From CAZYQW01 sp964649825 (lineage in GTDB: Bacteria; Planctomycetota; B15-G4; JADJEK01), in NCBI GenBank assembly GCA_964649825.1, contig CAZYQW010000060.1, positions 1 through 64,000 of the forward strand: 64,000 nucleotides of DNA, given 5' to 3'. A program made the translations under genes and the position numbers. The notes beneath the pieces were generated by a model that saw nothing but the letters and a program-made list of their open reading frames with translations, did no database searches and was not told where the DNA came from. Below are positions 22,187-31,622 of the stretch, piece by piece (positions within the stretch are counted from its first letter, which is position 1; every line of letters starts with the position of its first letter).

Positions 22187-25100
22187 ATGGGTACCTCACC
22201 CCGTCACGGTTCGATCGCAGTGGTGCTGCTGGCGTCTTTGGCCGCGAGTGCTTGGCTCGCCCCGAGCGCCAGTGCCGCCGATGGCAAGATCGTGTTCAAC
22301 GAGCGGTTCTACGGGCTGATCGATTCGGCCCTCGACCAGGACACCGTCGAGTTCGACGAAGCGGCCGGCTCGAAGCTGAAGATCGTCGTGACCGCGCAGT
22401 CCGGCAACGGCCTGAAGCCGTTCGTCGAGCTCCTCGACGAGTCGCAGACGCCGATCGACGTCGGCTCCGCGCTCAAGCTCAAGGGCAAGACCGCGAGCAT
22501 CAGCGGGTTCGAGGCGCCGTACAGCGGGACGTACTCGGTCCGCGTGAGCAGCAACAACCAGTTGACCGGCACCTACAAGGTCAAGGTCACCGGGTCGCTG
22601 CCGTCGAAGGTCAAGCTGGACTCCGCGGTGGGTGCGCCCGGCGAGATCGACGATGTCCCGTTCGCGTCGCGCGTCGACGGCACGGTGAGCGGCACCATCA
22701 AGCGCGTGTCCGGCGACTTCGTGCCTCACATCGTGCAGCTCGTGGGACCGGGCGGAACCCTCGTGGCGGTCGCCGGCAAGTCGACGCTGGCGAAAGGCGA
22801 CACCCAGCTCAAGATCGCCTCGATCAAGCTGCCGCTCCTGGGCGCGTACTCGCTCAAAGTGACGGGGTTGAGTGGCACCACGGGCAGCTACAGCGTCAAC
22901 CTCAAGGTCACGCAGCCGAAGCCGCTCCAGGGCAAGGTCTACGAAGAGGGGCATCCGCAAGACAACGGGTCCGGCGGCGGAACGATCACGCTCCAGGACG
23001 TGTTCTTCGCGCGCGGCCTGCGCGGCCTCGACGGCCTCTCGATCGCCCCGGTGAGCCCGTACTCGCTCGTCCAGACCGACCCGATCTCGAACCTGCCGAT
23101 CCCGGGCACGCTGAAGGCGCTCTTCGAGAGCGTGGACCTGAGCAAGCTCGTCAGCTTCAACCTCGGCCCGATCTACGGACCGCCGATCGTGCCCCGGAAC
23201 GCGGTGGTGGTGCTCCGCTTCGACAAGAAGCCGTCGCTCGAATCATTGAACCTCGACGAAGACCGGCTGCTCACCGACGACAGCCCGATCCGAATCACGG
23301 TCAACGACGTATCGTTCGTCACCGAAGTGTTCGTCGACGGGAAGGACGTCATCCTCAACCCGGTCTACGGCGAGGAGGTCGGTTTCCCGCCCAGCCCGGT
23401 CGCGTTCGACTCCCTCGGGAATCCGGCGGCCGACGTGCTCGGGTCGGGCAAGCTCAGCCTGCTCAGCAAGGGCGACAACGTCATCGAGAGCACCGAAGGC
23501 GGTACCTACAAGGCGCGCGGCGACCTGCTCGGTTCGCCCGATGCGGGCGGCGAGCCGATCGGGTTCAACCCGGGCAATCAGGTTCTCGACTTCTTCAACC
23601 AGTCGAGCGTCGGGGCGGGTGCGGTGTCGTTCGGCGGGTTCCTGCCCGACGACAAGGCCCCCCGGCTCATCCGCGAGTTCCCATTCGATCACGTGTTCGC
23701 GCCGGACATCCTCGTTCCCACCAACGGCGACTTCATCGGCCCGAAGCTGTTGAGCCTCCACTTGGATCACGCGTTCAACACCTCGGCGAGCGCCGGACTG
23801 GGCGAGTGGGCGCAGGGTGTGCTCCGGTTGCGTCCGGATGGACCGAACCCGGAAGCGCACATCATCCTCCAGAACACGGTCATCGATCTCGGCAACGGGT
23901 TCTTCCGGAACGACATCCTGCTCGCGACCTCGATCGTGATCCCGCTCGGCGACGGCGAGCCGCTCCAGCTCGTGCGCGCCGAGTACTTCGAGCCGGACCT
24001 CAACGACCCGATCGACGCCACGTTGTTCGACATCGACAACCCGGAGCTGGTGAACAACACCGACATCCTCCGGTTCGTCGAAGCGATCGATCGAAACGGC
24101 GACCTGCAGGATCTGACCAGCTCGCTCGATCCCCGGACGAAGTTCCGGTTCCGGTTCAACGAGCCGATGGCGGTCGAGACGTTCCGCGTCTACGAGTCGT
24201 TCTACATCTCCGATTCCCCGCAGATCGGCAACTTCGGGATCAACTACATCGGTGCGGTCGGTGCGGTCAAGGGCGGGCAGGAGATCCTGTTCCTGCCCGA
24301 TCGTCCGATCCAGTTCGGGCCGCTCGCCGGCACGACGCGTCTGGTCGGTCTGAAGCAATCCTCGCTCCTCGACTTCCACCTCAAGGTCGTGCCGACGCGG
24401 GACGTGCTCGAGGGGATCTTCGGCACCAACGGCGTCGAGGACTTCCTCGCCGAGGGTCATCGGGGCCTCACCGACCTGGGCGGTCAGCCGCTCGCGTTTC
24501 CGAAGTCGCTCCTGGGGCCGCAAGGGTTCGTCGACTACAAGTTCACGTTCGCGACCGGTACGGACGCGCAGCTCACGCCGCACGGCGCCGTGGTGCAGCG
24601 GTTCCTCGGTACGCCGGAGACGGGCTTCGACGGGCTGGGCAACACCGGGGTGACGTATCGTGACGTCCCGCCGGAGCTGTGCGGCGAGATGAACAACCTG
24701 TACGGGCCACGCATCGCCGACGTGAACCTGTTCACGAACGGGTTCCTCTCCGGCGCGCCGGTGCAGTTCTTCACCAAGATCCACGACGACTTCAACCCGC
24801 CGCCGACCGGGCAGTTCAGCCCGTTCCCGTTCGGCACGTCGACGCCGATCGGCGGGTTCGCCGTCCTGGGCGGCGCGCGGTTCCAGCACGTGTTCCGCGC
24901 GGTCGACGCCTCGCCCGACTGGGAGGCCCTGGCCGGAACGAACCTCGACCTGCGCCACATCGCGTACGCGCCGATCGGTGGCTTCGTGACGGACACCGTC
25001 CTCCCGGACATCTCGATCCACGCCGGCCACTCCGCCGTGGTGCCGGACACCGCGCAGAGCGGCGGCATCCCGAGCCACCAGGCGAGCGGATTGAAGGAGG

Positions 25101-26194
25101 TGATGAACAACAACTACGACGCGATCGAGCTCGGCAGCGGGGTGGTGCATCAGCGTCAGTTGGTGGCAGGTACCGACGACGGCGGCGGCTCGTACACGGG
25201 CGTGCAGTTCCAGATCTCCAACAACCACTTGTTCACGCCGATCGGAACCCAGCGCAACTACCACCCGATCCCGGACCAGCCGTTCCAGTTCCCGTTCCCG
25301 TACAACAACGGATCGAAGGACCAGAAGAAGTTCGCGGCGCCGGACTACGGCGGAGCCCAGGTGACGTGGGGCGGGGTGAAGAACGATCCGCGCCCCGAGA
25401 GCTTGCTGCTCGAGTATCGCGTGCGGGTCGTCGATGCCGAGAACCCGCCGTCCGCGTCGAACGGCTTCACGTTCTCCGTCGGAATCCTCAGCTCGGCGCT
25501 CCCGCGGTTCCGCGTCTTCACGATCGGCGTCGGCTGCTTGTCGTGCTGCTTCTCGGGGAGCGGCGGCTGCCAGAACAACTGCCTGATCCAGTATGGTCCT
25601 CCGCTCGATGGGGTGGCGAGCGGCCCGCTTCTCGATCCCGATTCGATCGTCAAGGCGGCCGGACCGGCGCCGGCACCTCCCGGCATGCAGTGCAAGTGCT
25701 TGAAGGCGGCCACGAACCCGCTTCCGCCCCCGGCCGGCTGCGCGGATCAGGGTCCGACCGGAGCCACCCAGACGATCGACATGGTCGCCTTGGGAGCGGC
25801 TCAGCCGAGCGGCAACAACTATGGCGACAACTCGCGCTACTTCATGGTGTTCAACTACGTGAAGCGCGAGTCGTACATCCGGTCTCCGTTCATCTCGGTC
25901 CAGCCGTCGAGCGTGACCGCGCCGACGTATCTCGACCCGGTGTTCGACCCCCCGCTCGACGAGGTTCCGGTCGGCACGGTGTTCGACATTCGGTTCCGGT
26001 CTTCGCCGTCCGGGGGCGCCGCAGGCGGCGACGCGTCCGCGTGGGTCACGCCGATCATGATGGTGAACACCAACAATCCGCTGAACGCGCTCGCGGTGCG
26101 TCCCTACATCCAGTTCGAGACGCGGGTCCAAGCGAACACCAGCACGCAGTTGACGCCGATCTTCGACGAGATCGTGGTGCCGTTCCGCCAGTAG
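22187..26194 (+). CDS. Giant secreted protein with PPC-like and Ig-like domains
   Basis: A 1335-aa protein with a Sec signal peptide (cleavage after SASA, near residue 31). Residues about 35-240 are two PPC-like beta-sandwich repeats (EFDEAAGSKLKIVV..., GTYKVKVTGSLP; GDTQLKIASIKLP..., GSYSVNLKV). Further on are SbsA-like Ig segments, recognisable as NAVVVLRFDKKPSLESL and TKFRFRFNEPMAVETFRVYE. Residues about 1110-1170 hold a cysteine cluster (CLSCCFSGSGGCQNNC, then CKCLK and a later C) that could be disulfide-bonded or metal-binding. The rest is beta-rich with many Asn and Pro. No anchoring motif or transmembrane helix is seen. Probably an abundant cell-surface or secreted structural protein; its function is unknown. 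It has its own promoter and a terminator. Confidence 0.85.
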   Translation: MGTSPRHGSIAVVLLASLAASAWLAPSASAADGKIVFNERFYGLIDSALDQDTVEFDEAAGSKLKIVVTAQSGNGLKPFVELLDESQTPIDVGSALKLKGKTASISGFEAPYSGTYSVRVSSNNQLTGTYKVKVTGSLPSKVKLDSAVGAPGEIDDVPFASRVDGTVSGTIKRVSGDFVPHIVQLVGPGGTLVAVAGKSTLAKGDTQLKIASIKLPLLGAYSLKVTGLSGTTGSYSVNLKVTQPKPLQGKVYEEGHPQDNGSGGGTITLQDVFFARGLRGLDGLSIAPVSPYSLVQTDPISNLPIPGTLKALFESVDLSKLVSFNLGPIYGPPIVPRNAVVVLRFDKKPSLESLNLDEDRLLTDDSPIRITVNDVSFVTEVFVDGKDVILNPVYGEEVGFPPSPVAFDSLGNPAADVLGSGKLSLLSKGDNVIESTEGGTYKARGDLLGSPDAGGEPIGFNPGNQVLDFFNQSSVGAGAVSFGGFLPDDKAPRLIREFPFDHVFAPDILVPTNGDFIGPKLLSLHLDHAFNTSASAGLGEWAQGVLRLRPDGPNPEAHIILQNTVIDLGNGFFRNDILLATSIVIPLGDGEPLQLVRAEYFEPDLNDPIDATLFDIDNPELVNNTDILRFVEAIDRNGDLQDLTSSLDPRTKFRFRFNEPMAVETFRVYESFYISDSPQIGNFGINYIGAVGAVKGGQEILFLPDRPIQFGPLAGTTRLVGLKQSSLLDFHLKVVPTRDVLEGIFGTNGVEDFLAEGHRGLTDLGGQPLAFPKSLLGPQGFVDYKFTFATGTDAQLTPHGAVVQRFLGTPETGFDGLGNTGVTYRDVPPELCGEMNNLYGPRIADVNLFTNGFLSGAPVQFFTKIHDDFNPPPTGQFSPFPFGTSTPIGGFAVLGGARFQHVFRAVDASPDWEALAGTNLDLRHIAYAPIGGFVTDTVLPDISIHAGHSAVVPDTAQSGGIPSHQASGLKEVMNNNYDAIELGSGVVHQRQLVAGTDDGGGSYTGVQFQISNNHLFTPIGTQRNYHPIPDQPFQFPFPYNNGSKDQKKFAAPDYGGAQVTWGGVKNDPRPESLLLEYRVRVVDAENPPSASNGFTFSVGILSSALPRFRVFTIGVGCLSCCFSGSGGCQNNCLIQYGPPLDGVASGPLLDPDSIVKAAGPAPAPPGMQCKCLKAATNPLPPPAGCADQGPTGATQTIDMVALGAAQPSGNNYGDNSRYFMVFNYVKRESYIRSPFISVQPSSVTAPTYLDPVFDPPLDEVPVGTVFDIRFRSSPSGGAAGGDASAWVTPIMMVNTNNPLNALAVRPYIQFETRVQANTSTQLTPIFDEIVVPFRQ

Positions 26195-26229
26195 CGCGCC
26201 CGCCGCGCTCCGGTTCCGACGTCCGCGAG

Positions 26230-26266
26230 ACGGGTGGGAAGGCGCAAGCCTTCTCACCCGTTTCCG
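26230..26266 (+). terminator. Terminator after the giant surface protein gene
   Basis: A 14-bp stem with one G-T position (ACGGGTGGGAAGGC / GCCTTCTCACCCGT) around a GCAA tetraloop, followed by TTCCGTT. It begins 36 bp after the stop codon. The U-tract is short, but stem length and position are convincing. Confidence 0.65.
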
Positions 26267-26430
26267 TTGCACCGTTGCCCCCCGGCCTCTCCGAGTCGCC
26301 GGCCCTTCGCGGGTCGCGGGCCACGAACCGTTCGTCGTCCCGGATGGCACCGAGCGGGGGCACTCGGTCTGAAATGCGGACACTTGGTGGGCACTTCGCC
26401 TCAAGGAGTCTTGCGCTTCGCCCGATGTAG

Positions 26431-26473
26431 GTCGCTCAGGGATGCGAGTCCCGCTTCACCAACTCTGAGCGAC
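26431..26473 (+). promoter_or_regulatory. Hairpin just before the subtilisin start codon
   Basis: GTCGCTCAG (26431-26439) and CTGAGCGAC (26465-26473) can form a 9-bp stem; GGGA and TCCC pair inside the loop. The stem ends 3 nt before ATG 26477, and no Shine-Dalgarno sequence lies between. An AAGGAG at 26403-26408 is too far unless translation starts at the in-frame TTG 26411. The hairpin may therefore control translation, or the true start may be upstream. Confidence 0.3.
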
Positions 26474-26476
26474 ACC

Positions 26477-29209
26477 ATGATCGACATCTGCAGTTGTTTC
26501 CGAGCGATCGGGATCGGCCTGGCGCTGGCCCCGATCGCTCGCGCCGGGGAGGCCCCGCTCGACGCCGAGCTCGCGGTGGGACAATCGTTCGAAGGACGCA
26601 TCGCGATGCCGTCCGACGTCGACCGAGTGACGGTCGGGCTCCTGAAGGGGGCGCGAGCGATGATCCAGGTCCACGCGGCACCGGGCTCGCTCGTGGAGCC
26701 GCGGGTCGAGCTGCGGCGAGACGGGGTTCCGGTCGCGCTCAAGGGTGCGGTCCAGAAGCTCGTCGACGGTGGCCACGGTCACAAGCTGAAGCACGTCCCG
26801 ATCCCGGCCGAGGGCGTCTACGAGATCCTCGTCCGCGGCGACGGGAAGAAGCTGGGCGACTATCGCCTCGAGATCGATGAGGTGCTCCCCGGTTCGGTCA
26901 CGAAGAAGCTCGCGGTCGAGGCGGGCGCGACCGGTCTCGTCACCTTCGCCGCTCGCGCCGGGGCGGAGCTGACGCTGACCCTTCGCCGGAAGTCGAAGCA
27001 CGGGGATCCGCTCGGACTTCCAGTCGTGCGGGCGCCGAGCGGCGATCCGGTCGACCTCGACGGCCTGGTGGAGTCCGTTCAGGACGGTCGCGTCTTGATC
27101 GTCGGGCCGGTCGCCCTCGACGAGGAGGGCGAGTACCGGATCGAGGTCTCCGCCCCCGCGACCGAGCCTCAGGTGATCAAGGCGAACGTCGAGCTCGCTC
27201 ACGCCGAGCCGGCCCCCGTCGCCGCCGCCACGGAACCGCTCGGCCACGCGACGGTCTCGGGAGGGGTCGATCTCGGCGATGGCTACTGGCTCGACGGCGA
27301 GGGCGAATCCGACGCGGACGCCGATGCATACGCCGATGCGATGGAGGACGAGGTCCTCGTGCGCGTGAGGTCGGGCGCGGACGGCGACGCGGTCGCGGCG
27401 GCGCTCGGCGGCGTGGTCTGGGGACGCGCCCCCGGCGGATGGCTGCGCGTCCGCCTTGCGTCGGCCGGTCTGCTGCGCCTCGCGAGCGACCTCCCGTCGC
27501 GACGGCGCACGCGCGAACTGGTGACGGCCGCTCGCCGTCGTCCCGACGTCCTCCTCGCGGAGGCGAACCACGTGCGAACCTCGTTCAGCCCGCCGACGGA
27601 TCCGCTGTTCCTGTACCAGTGGGACTTCGCGATGGCGGGATTCGACGACGCGTGGGCCGTCGAAGCGGGTGACGCGAGCCGCGTGGTCGCGGTGCTCGAC
27701 ACCGGCATTCGGTCCGAACACCCGGACCTCGCGGGGCGGCTCGTCGGCGGATACGACTTCGTGGGCGACGCGTGGAACGGCGGCGACGGCAACGGAATCG
27801 ATCCCGACCCGACCGACATGTGGCTGCAGCAGGGCACGCACGGAACGCACGTCACCGGGACGATCGCGGCCGGAGTCGACAACGGGGTCGGTATCGCCGG
27901 CGGCGCGCTGAACGTGAAGGTGATGCCGATCCGCGTGCTCGGCCTTCTCGGGGGGACCGACTTCGACATCGCGCAGGGGATCCTCTACGCGAGCCGCCTT
28001 CCCAACTCGTCGGGCAAGCTGCCCGCGACGCGGGCCGACGTCATCAACATGAGCCTCGGTGGTCCGTCCTTCTCGGAGATCATGTACGCGGCGATCCGTG
28101 ACGCGGTGGACGCGGGCGTGGTCGTCGTCGCGGCGGCGGGCAACTACAACTCGTCCAACCCGCTGTATCCCGCCGCGTACCCCGAAGTGATCGCGGTGGC
28201 CGCCACCGACCTCGCCGACGAACGCGCCTACTATTCGTCGTTCGGCGACCACGTGGACATCGCCGCTCCCGGTGGAGACAAGAACGCCGACCTGGATCAC
28301 GACGGTCTGCCCGACAGCGTCCTGTCCACGGTGGTCGATCCCTACGTGGGTCCGACGTACGACCGGAAGTCGGGAACCTCGATGGCGGCGCCGCACGTCG
28401 CGGCGGCCGCCTTCCTCCTGCGGTCCATCGACCCGACGTACACCCCGGCCGTCGTCGAGGCGTACCTCGGAGCAGGAGCGATCGATCTCGGCGAGCCCGG
28501 GCCGGACGCGTACTTCGGCATCGGCCGCGTCGACGCCGGCCGTTCCCTCCAGGTCGCGATCGGCGCCGGGACCGGCGACCCGTCGCCGTTCTTCGGGCCG
28601 CACCTCGTGGACTTCGGCTCGCGGTCGCTGGTGCGGCAGTTCGGCGTGGTGAATCGAGGCGGTGGAGGCGTGATCTCCATCCAGTCGGTAACGACCGACT
28701 CCTTCTGGCTCGAAGTGACCTCGAACTCGAGCGTGACGCCGGCCACCATCGAGCTCGTGGCGACCCGCGACGGCCTGGCGGCGGGTCTCTACGAGACGGA
28801 CGTTCTCGTCCAGACTTCGGCCGGATCGTTCACGGTCCCCGCCCGCATGACGATCCAGCCCGACGGACCGATCGGCGTCAAGGAAGTCATCGTGGTCGCG
28901 GTCGACGTCATCACGGGCGACCCGGTCCGGTTCCAGAAGGTGACCGAGGAGACGGCCGACGACTTCCTCCTCGATCCGTTGCCGGAGGGGACGTACCGCG
29001 TCTTCGCGTCGACGGATCTCGACTTCGATGGAGTCGTGGGCGAGGCCCACGACTACACCGGACAGCTCCTCGACGACGCCGCGGGCACGCCGAAGCTCGT
29101 CCTCGGCGACGGCACGAGCCTCGTGGGAGGGACGATCACCCTCGTCGAGGGCAAGTCGAAGCAGCTCCCGGGCCAGGGTTCCATCTACATCGAGGGGATC
29201 CACGAGTGA
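26477..29209 (+). CDS. Secreted subtilisin-like (S8) serine protease
   Basis: A 910-aa protein from ATG 26477; residues 1-23 form a signal peptide (IGIGLALAPIARA). Two PPC-like repeats follow (about 25-235), similar in layout to those of the upstream surface protein. A short Asp/Ala-rich linker is near 272-290 and a fervidolysin-like propeptide at about 290-370. The S8 domain spans about 385-700 with Asp408 (VLDTGIRSEHPDL), His455 (HGTHVTGTIAAG), the oxyanion Asn in AAAGNYNSS, and Ser635 (GTSMAAPH). All triad residues are present, so it should be active. The C terminus (about 700-910) is beta-rich, including an Ig-like segment and a possible carboxypeptidase-regulatory-like fold. A natural candidate substrate is the neighbouring surface protein (inference). 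Confidence 0.92.
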   Translation: MIDICSCFRAIGIGLALAPIARAGEAPLDAELAVGQSFEGRIAMPSDVDRVTVGLLKGARAMIQVHAAPGSLVEPRVELRRDGVPVALKGAVQKLVDGGHGHKLKHVPIPAEGVYEILVRGDGKKLGDYRLEIDEVLPGSVTKKLAVEAGATGLVTFAARAGAELTLTLRRKSKHGDPLGLPVVRAPSGDPVDLDGLVESVQDGRVLIVGPVALDEEGEYRIEVSAPATEPQVIKANVELAHAEPAPVAAATEPLGHATVSGGVDLGDGYWLDGEGESDADADAYADAMEDEVLVRVRSGADGDAVAAALGGVVWGRAPGGWLRVRLASAGLLRLASDLPSRRRTRELVTAARRRPDVLLAEANHVRTSFSPPTDPLFLYQWDFAMAGFDDAWAVEAGDASRVVAVLDTGIRSEHPDLAGRLVGGYDFVGDAWNGGDGNGIDPDPTDMWLQQGTHGTHVTGTIAAGVDNGVGIAGGALNVKVMPIRVLGLLGGTDFDIAQGILYASRLPNSSGKLPATRADVINMSLGGPSFSEIMYAAIRDAVDAGVVVVAAAGNYNSSNPLYPAAYPEVIAVAATDLADERAYYSSFGDHVDIAAPGGDKNADLDHDGLPDSVLSTVVDPYVGPTYDRKSGTSMAAPHVAAAAFLLRSIDPTYTPAVVEAYLGAGAIDLGEPGPDAYFGIGRVDAGRSLQVAIGAGTGDPSPFFGPHLVDFGSRSLVRQFGVVNRGGGGVISIQSVTTDSFWLEVTSNSSVTPATIELVATRDGLAAGLYETDVLVQTSAGSFTVPARMTIQPDGPIGVKEVIVVAVDVITGDPVRFQKVTEETADDFLLDPLPEGTYRVFASTDLDFDGVVGEAHDYTGQLLDDAAGTPKLVLGDGTSLVGGTITLVEGKSKQLPGQGSIYIEGIHE

Positions 29210-29232
29210 TCGGGCGGCCCCGTTCCGCCGTC

Positions 29233-29253
29233 ACGCGTCGCGGCGCGACGCGT
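29233..29253. terminator. Hairpin between convergent genes
   Basis: ACGCGTCGC and GCGACGCGT form a 9-bp perfect stem with a GGC... loop between the subtilisin stop (29209) and the stop of the minus-strand radical SAM gene (29253). No T-tract on either side, so a bidirectional terminator is only a suggestion. Confidence 0.35.
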
Positions 29254-31463
29254 CAAGTGGCGGGACGCCGGACGGTCGCGCGCTCGAGGTAGCCGCGGAG
29301 GAGCAACGCACGCACGACCTCGGCCGCGTGACGTGGTGAAAGGTCGAGATCCTCCGCCGCCTCGGCGACAGTCACCTCGCCGTCGAGGCAGGAGAGCAGC
29401 CGCCACACCCAGTCGGGAATCGGGACCGGCGGGCCGACCTGCGGGAACAGGTAATAGGACACGCGCGGCAGGACCGGATCGAGCCCGGCGACGAGCCCTT
29501 CGTACGCGCGGCGACCGACGTCGCGGAGCACCATCTCGCGCTCTTGGCTGAGGCGCTGCGCGGTTTCGCCGACGTAGTCGGCGAGCATCTCGAGATCGTA
29601 CGGCCAGTCGCCGAGCGCGTATCCATCCGGGATGTGCGGCGTCGAGCGGAGCACCTCGAAGTCGGAGACTTTCGCTTCGCTGGTTCCGTTCGAGCCCGGC
29701 GCCTTGAACGCGTGCCGGCCGAAACGATCGAAGTAGAGGATCGTGTGCGCCACCGACACGGAGCCGGCGAATGGGTACGGACGGCGGCCATAGCGCTTGG
29801 ACAGATCGTCGAGGCGGCGGATGAGCTTCGGATACTCGTCATCGCTCTTGCACGCCACCCGCGGCACGTAGCGGGCGTGGAATCGATAGCGATCGCCGGC
29901 CGGGTAGAACACCTCTTCGACGTCATAGCGGGCCGGGTCGGTAAACACGCGCGACCCCGCCTCGAGGTCGAACTGCTCGACGAAGAAGAGATCGATCGCG
30001 TCCGCGTTCTTCTGGATCAGGTCGAGCGTGGCGTGCGCCTCGGCCGCGGTCTCCGTGGGGAAGTCCATGAACGTCATGGCCTGCACCGCGATTCCCGCCT
30101 CCGCGAAATTGCGGAACACCTGGCGATTCGCCTGCGGATCCGTGCCCTTCTCCATCAATTGCAGGAGGCGCGGCGAGTCCGACTCGGTCCCGAACGCGGC
30201 CGCGACGAGACCGGCCCGCCGCAGCCGCGCACAGCGCTCGGCCGAGAACGAGCGCTCGATGCGGAGGTCGGAGGTGAACCTGATGTCCAGACCGCGATCG
30301 ATGACACGGTCGGCGAACTGGAACAGGTACGCCGGATCGATCAAGTCGCCCGCGAAGTAGAAGTAGCGCGCTCCGTGCTTCGAGGAGAGCTCGGCGAGGT
30401 CGTCGATGAAACGATCGACGCGACGCCGGCGGTACGGCGCGACGCCGTGGTCCGTCAAACCGTAGTGGCAGAACGCGCACTTCTCCCAGTAGCAGCCGCG
30501 CGTCGGAGCGACGTAGAGGAAGAGCTCCGGCGCGAGATACTCACCGAGCGGAAGGTCGGAGAAGTCGGGGCACGGCCACGCGTCGAGTTCGATGTGATCG
30601 GCTCGCCGGTCCGCGGGGGGGACCGACGGGTCGAGCGAGACGACGTTGTTGACGTCGTGCCAGGGCGTGCCGGCATCGATTCGATCGAGGACATCCGAGA
30701 GAGACTTCTCCCCCTCGTAGAGGATCACCGCGTCGAGGAACGGCTCGAGCTCGCAGATGGACGTCCGATCGCCGCGCAGCACGAGCTGGGTGATCGCGGT
30801 GCCGCCCGCCACGACGGCGACGTCGGGATACCGACTCTTCAGCACGCGCCCGATCGAGAAGGTTTGCTGGAGCTGGGCGTTGAACGTGGCCGAGAAGCCG
30901 ATGACGTCGGGGCGCACGCGTTCGATCACCGGGAAGAGGTGCTCGAGGTAGGAGCTGAAGAACGGGTTCCTCGCGGGCTCCGCTTCGTGCGCGATCTCGC
31001 TCGCGTCGTTCAGTTGAAACGGACTGCGGTACTGGGTGAACGACAGCTCGAGCGGATGGTAGCGCGCCGAGATCATCGCCATGGCGCGATCCAGGATCGA
31101 GAACGCCGCGTCGTACCGCAGAGGATCGAAGAATCCGACCGGGTCCCGCATCGTCTGGACGGCGGACTCGACGCGACTCGCGATGTTCGCCCCGTCGTGC
31201 TGGCAGAGCGCGAGCGCCAGGTACTCCTGCGCCTGTTCGTGGTCCAGGCCGGAGGCGGGAAGGCGACGGAGGCGTTCGCGACATTCCGAAGCGATCTGCT
31301 CGAGACGATCCCGGGTCAGAAGGTCTCGCCACGCGCGCAGGTTCAGATCGACCGCCGCGGTCTCATGCCCGCGGGCGCGACACGCCGCGGTGAGGTACGG
31401 GATCGAGAGGTAGGGGCCCGTGGGATCCGCGGTTGGCGGATAGACGAAGAGGACCGACGCCAC
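29253..31463 (-). CDS. B12-binding radical SAM protein with C-terminal winged-helix (PqqD-like) domain
   Basis: A 736-aa protein from GTG 31463, with AGGAGGAG about 10 nt upstream; the product begins MASVLFVYPPTADP. The N terminus (1-300) has a cobalamin-binding Rossmann layout (YPPTADP, DVIGFSATF, VVAGGT) with a helical insertion. The radical SAM motif is C324-x4-C329-x2-C332 (GCYWEKCAFC), a CX4CX2C variant of the usual CX3CX2C. After the TIM-barrel-like domain comes a substrate region, and the last 65 residues form a winged helix (VWRLLSCLDGEVTVAEAAED...) reminiscent of PqqD/RRE peptide-binding domains. It may modify a peptide or lipid-linked product by methylation or rearrangement. No precursor peptide gene was found beside it. 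Convergent with the subtilisin gene. Confidence 0.85.
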   Translation of the reverse strand: MASVLFVYPPTADPTGPYLSIPYLTAACRARGHETAAVDLNLRAWRDLLTRDRLEQIASECRERLRRLPASGLDHEQAQEYLALALCQHDGANIASRVESAVQTMRDPVGFFDPLRYDAAFSILDRAMAMISARYHPLELSFTQYRSPFQLNDASEIAHEAEPARNPFFSSYLEHLFPVIERVRPDVIGFSATFNAQLQQTFSIGRVLKSRYPDVAVVAGGTAITQLVLRGDRTSICELEPFLDAVILYEGEKSLSDVLDRIDAGTPWHDVNNVVSLDPSVPPADRRADHIELDAWPCPDFSDLPLGEYLAPELFLYVAPTRGCYWEKCAFCHYGLTDHGVAPYRRRRVDRFIDDLAELSSKHGARYFYFAGDLIDPAYLFQFADRVIDRGLDIRFTSDLRIERSFSAERCARLRRAGLVAAAFGTESDSPRLLQLMEKGTDPQANRQVFRNFAEAGIAVQAMTFMDFPTETAAEAHATLDLIQKNADAIDLFFVEQFDLEAGSRVFTDPARYDVEEVFYPAGDRYRFHARYVPRVACKSDDEYPKLIRRLDDLSKRYGRRPYPFAGSVSVAHTILYFDRFGRHAFKAPGSNGTSEAKVSDFEVLRSTPHIPDGYALGDWPYDLEMLADYVGETAQRLSQEREMVLRDVGRRAYEGLVAGLDPVLPRVSYYLFPQVGPPVPIPDWVWRLLSCLDGEVTVAEAAEDLDLSPRHAAEVVRALLLRGYLERATVRRPAT

Positions 31464-31602
31464 GCAGAGAGCTCCTCCTCGACTCGTGATCGGAAATGCC
31501 GTTTGACCCGAATCCACGTTTAGCGACCGCACGGCGCCGGCGCAACGATCCGTCGAGACGGCGTCTTGCCGCCGCCCCTCCCGCGCGGCACCTCCACGGC
31601 CC

Positions 31603-31622
31603 GGAGGGGCGGATTCCGCCTC
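31603..31622 (-). terminator. Hairpin after the pseudoprotease gene
   Basis: GAGGCGG and CCGCCCCTC on the minus strand form a compact stem starting directly after the stop codon at 31623. There is no T-tract. The rest of the 160-bp gap to the radical SAM gene shows nothing further. Confidence 0.25.
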
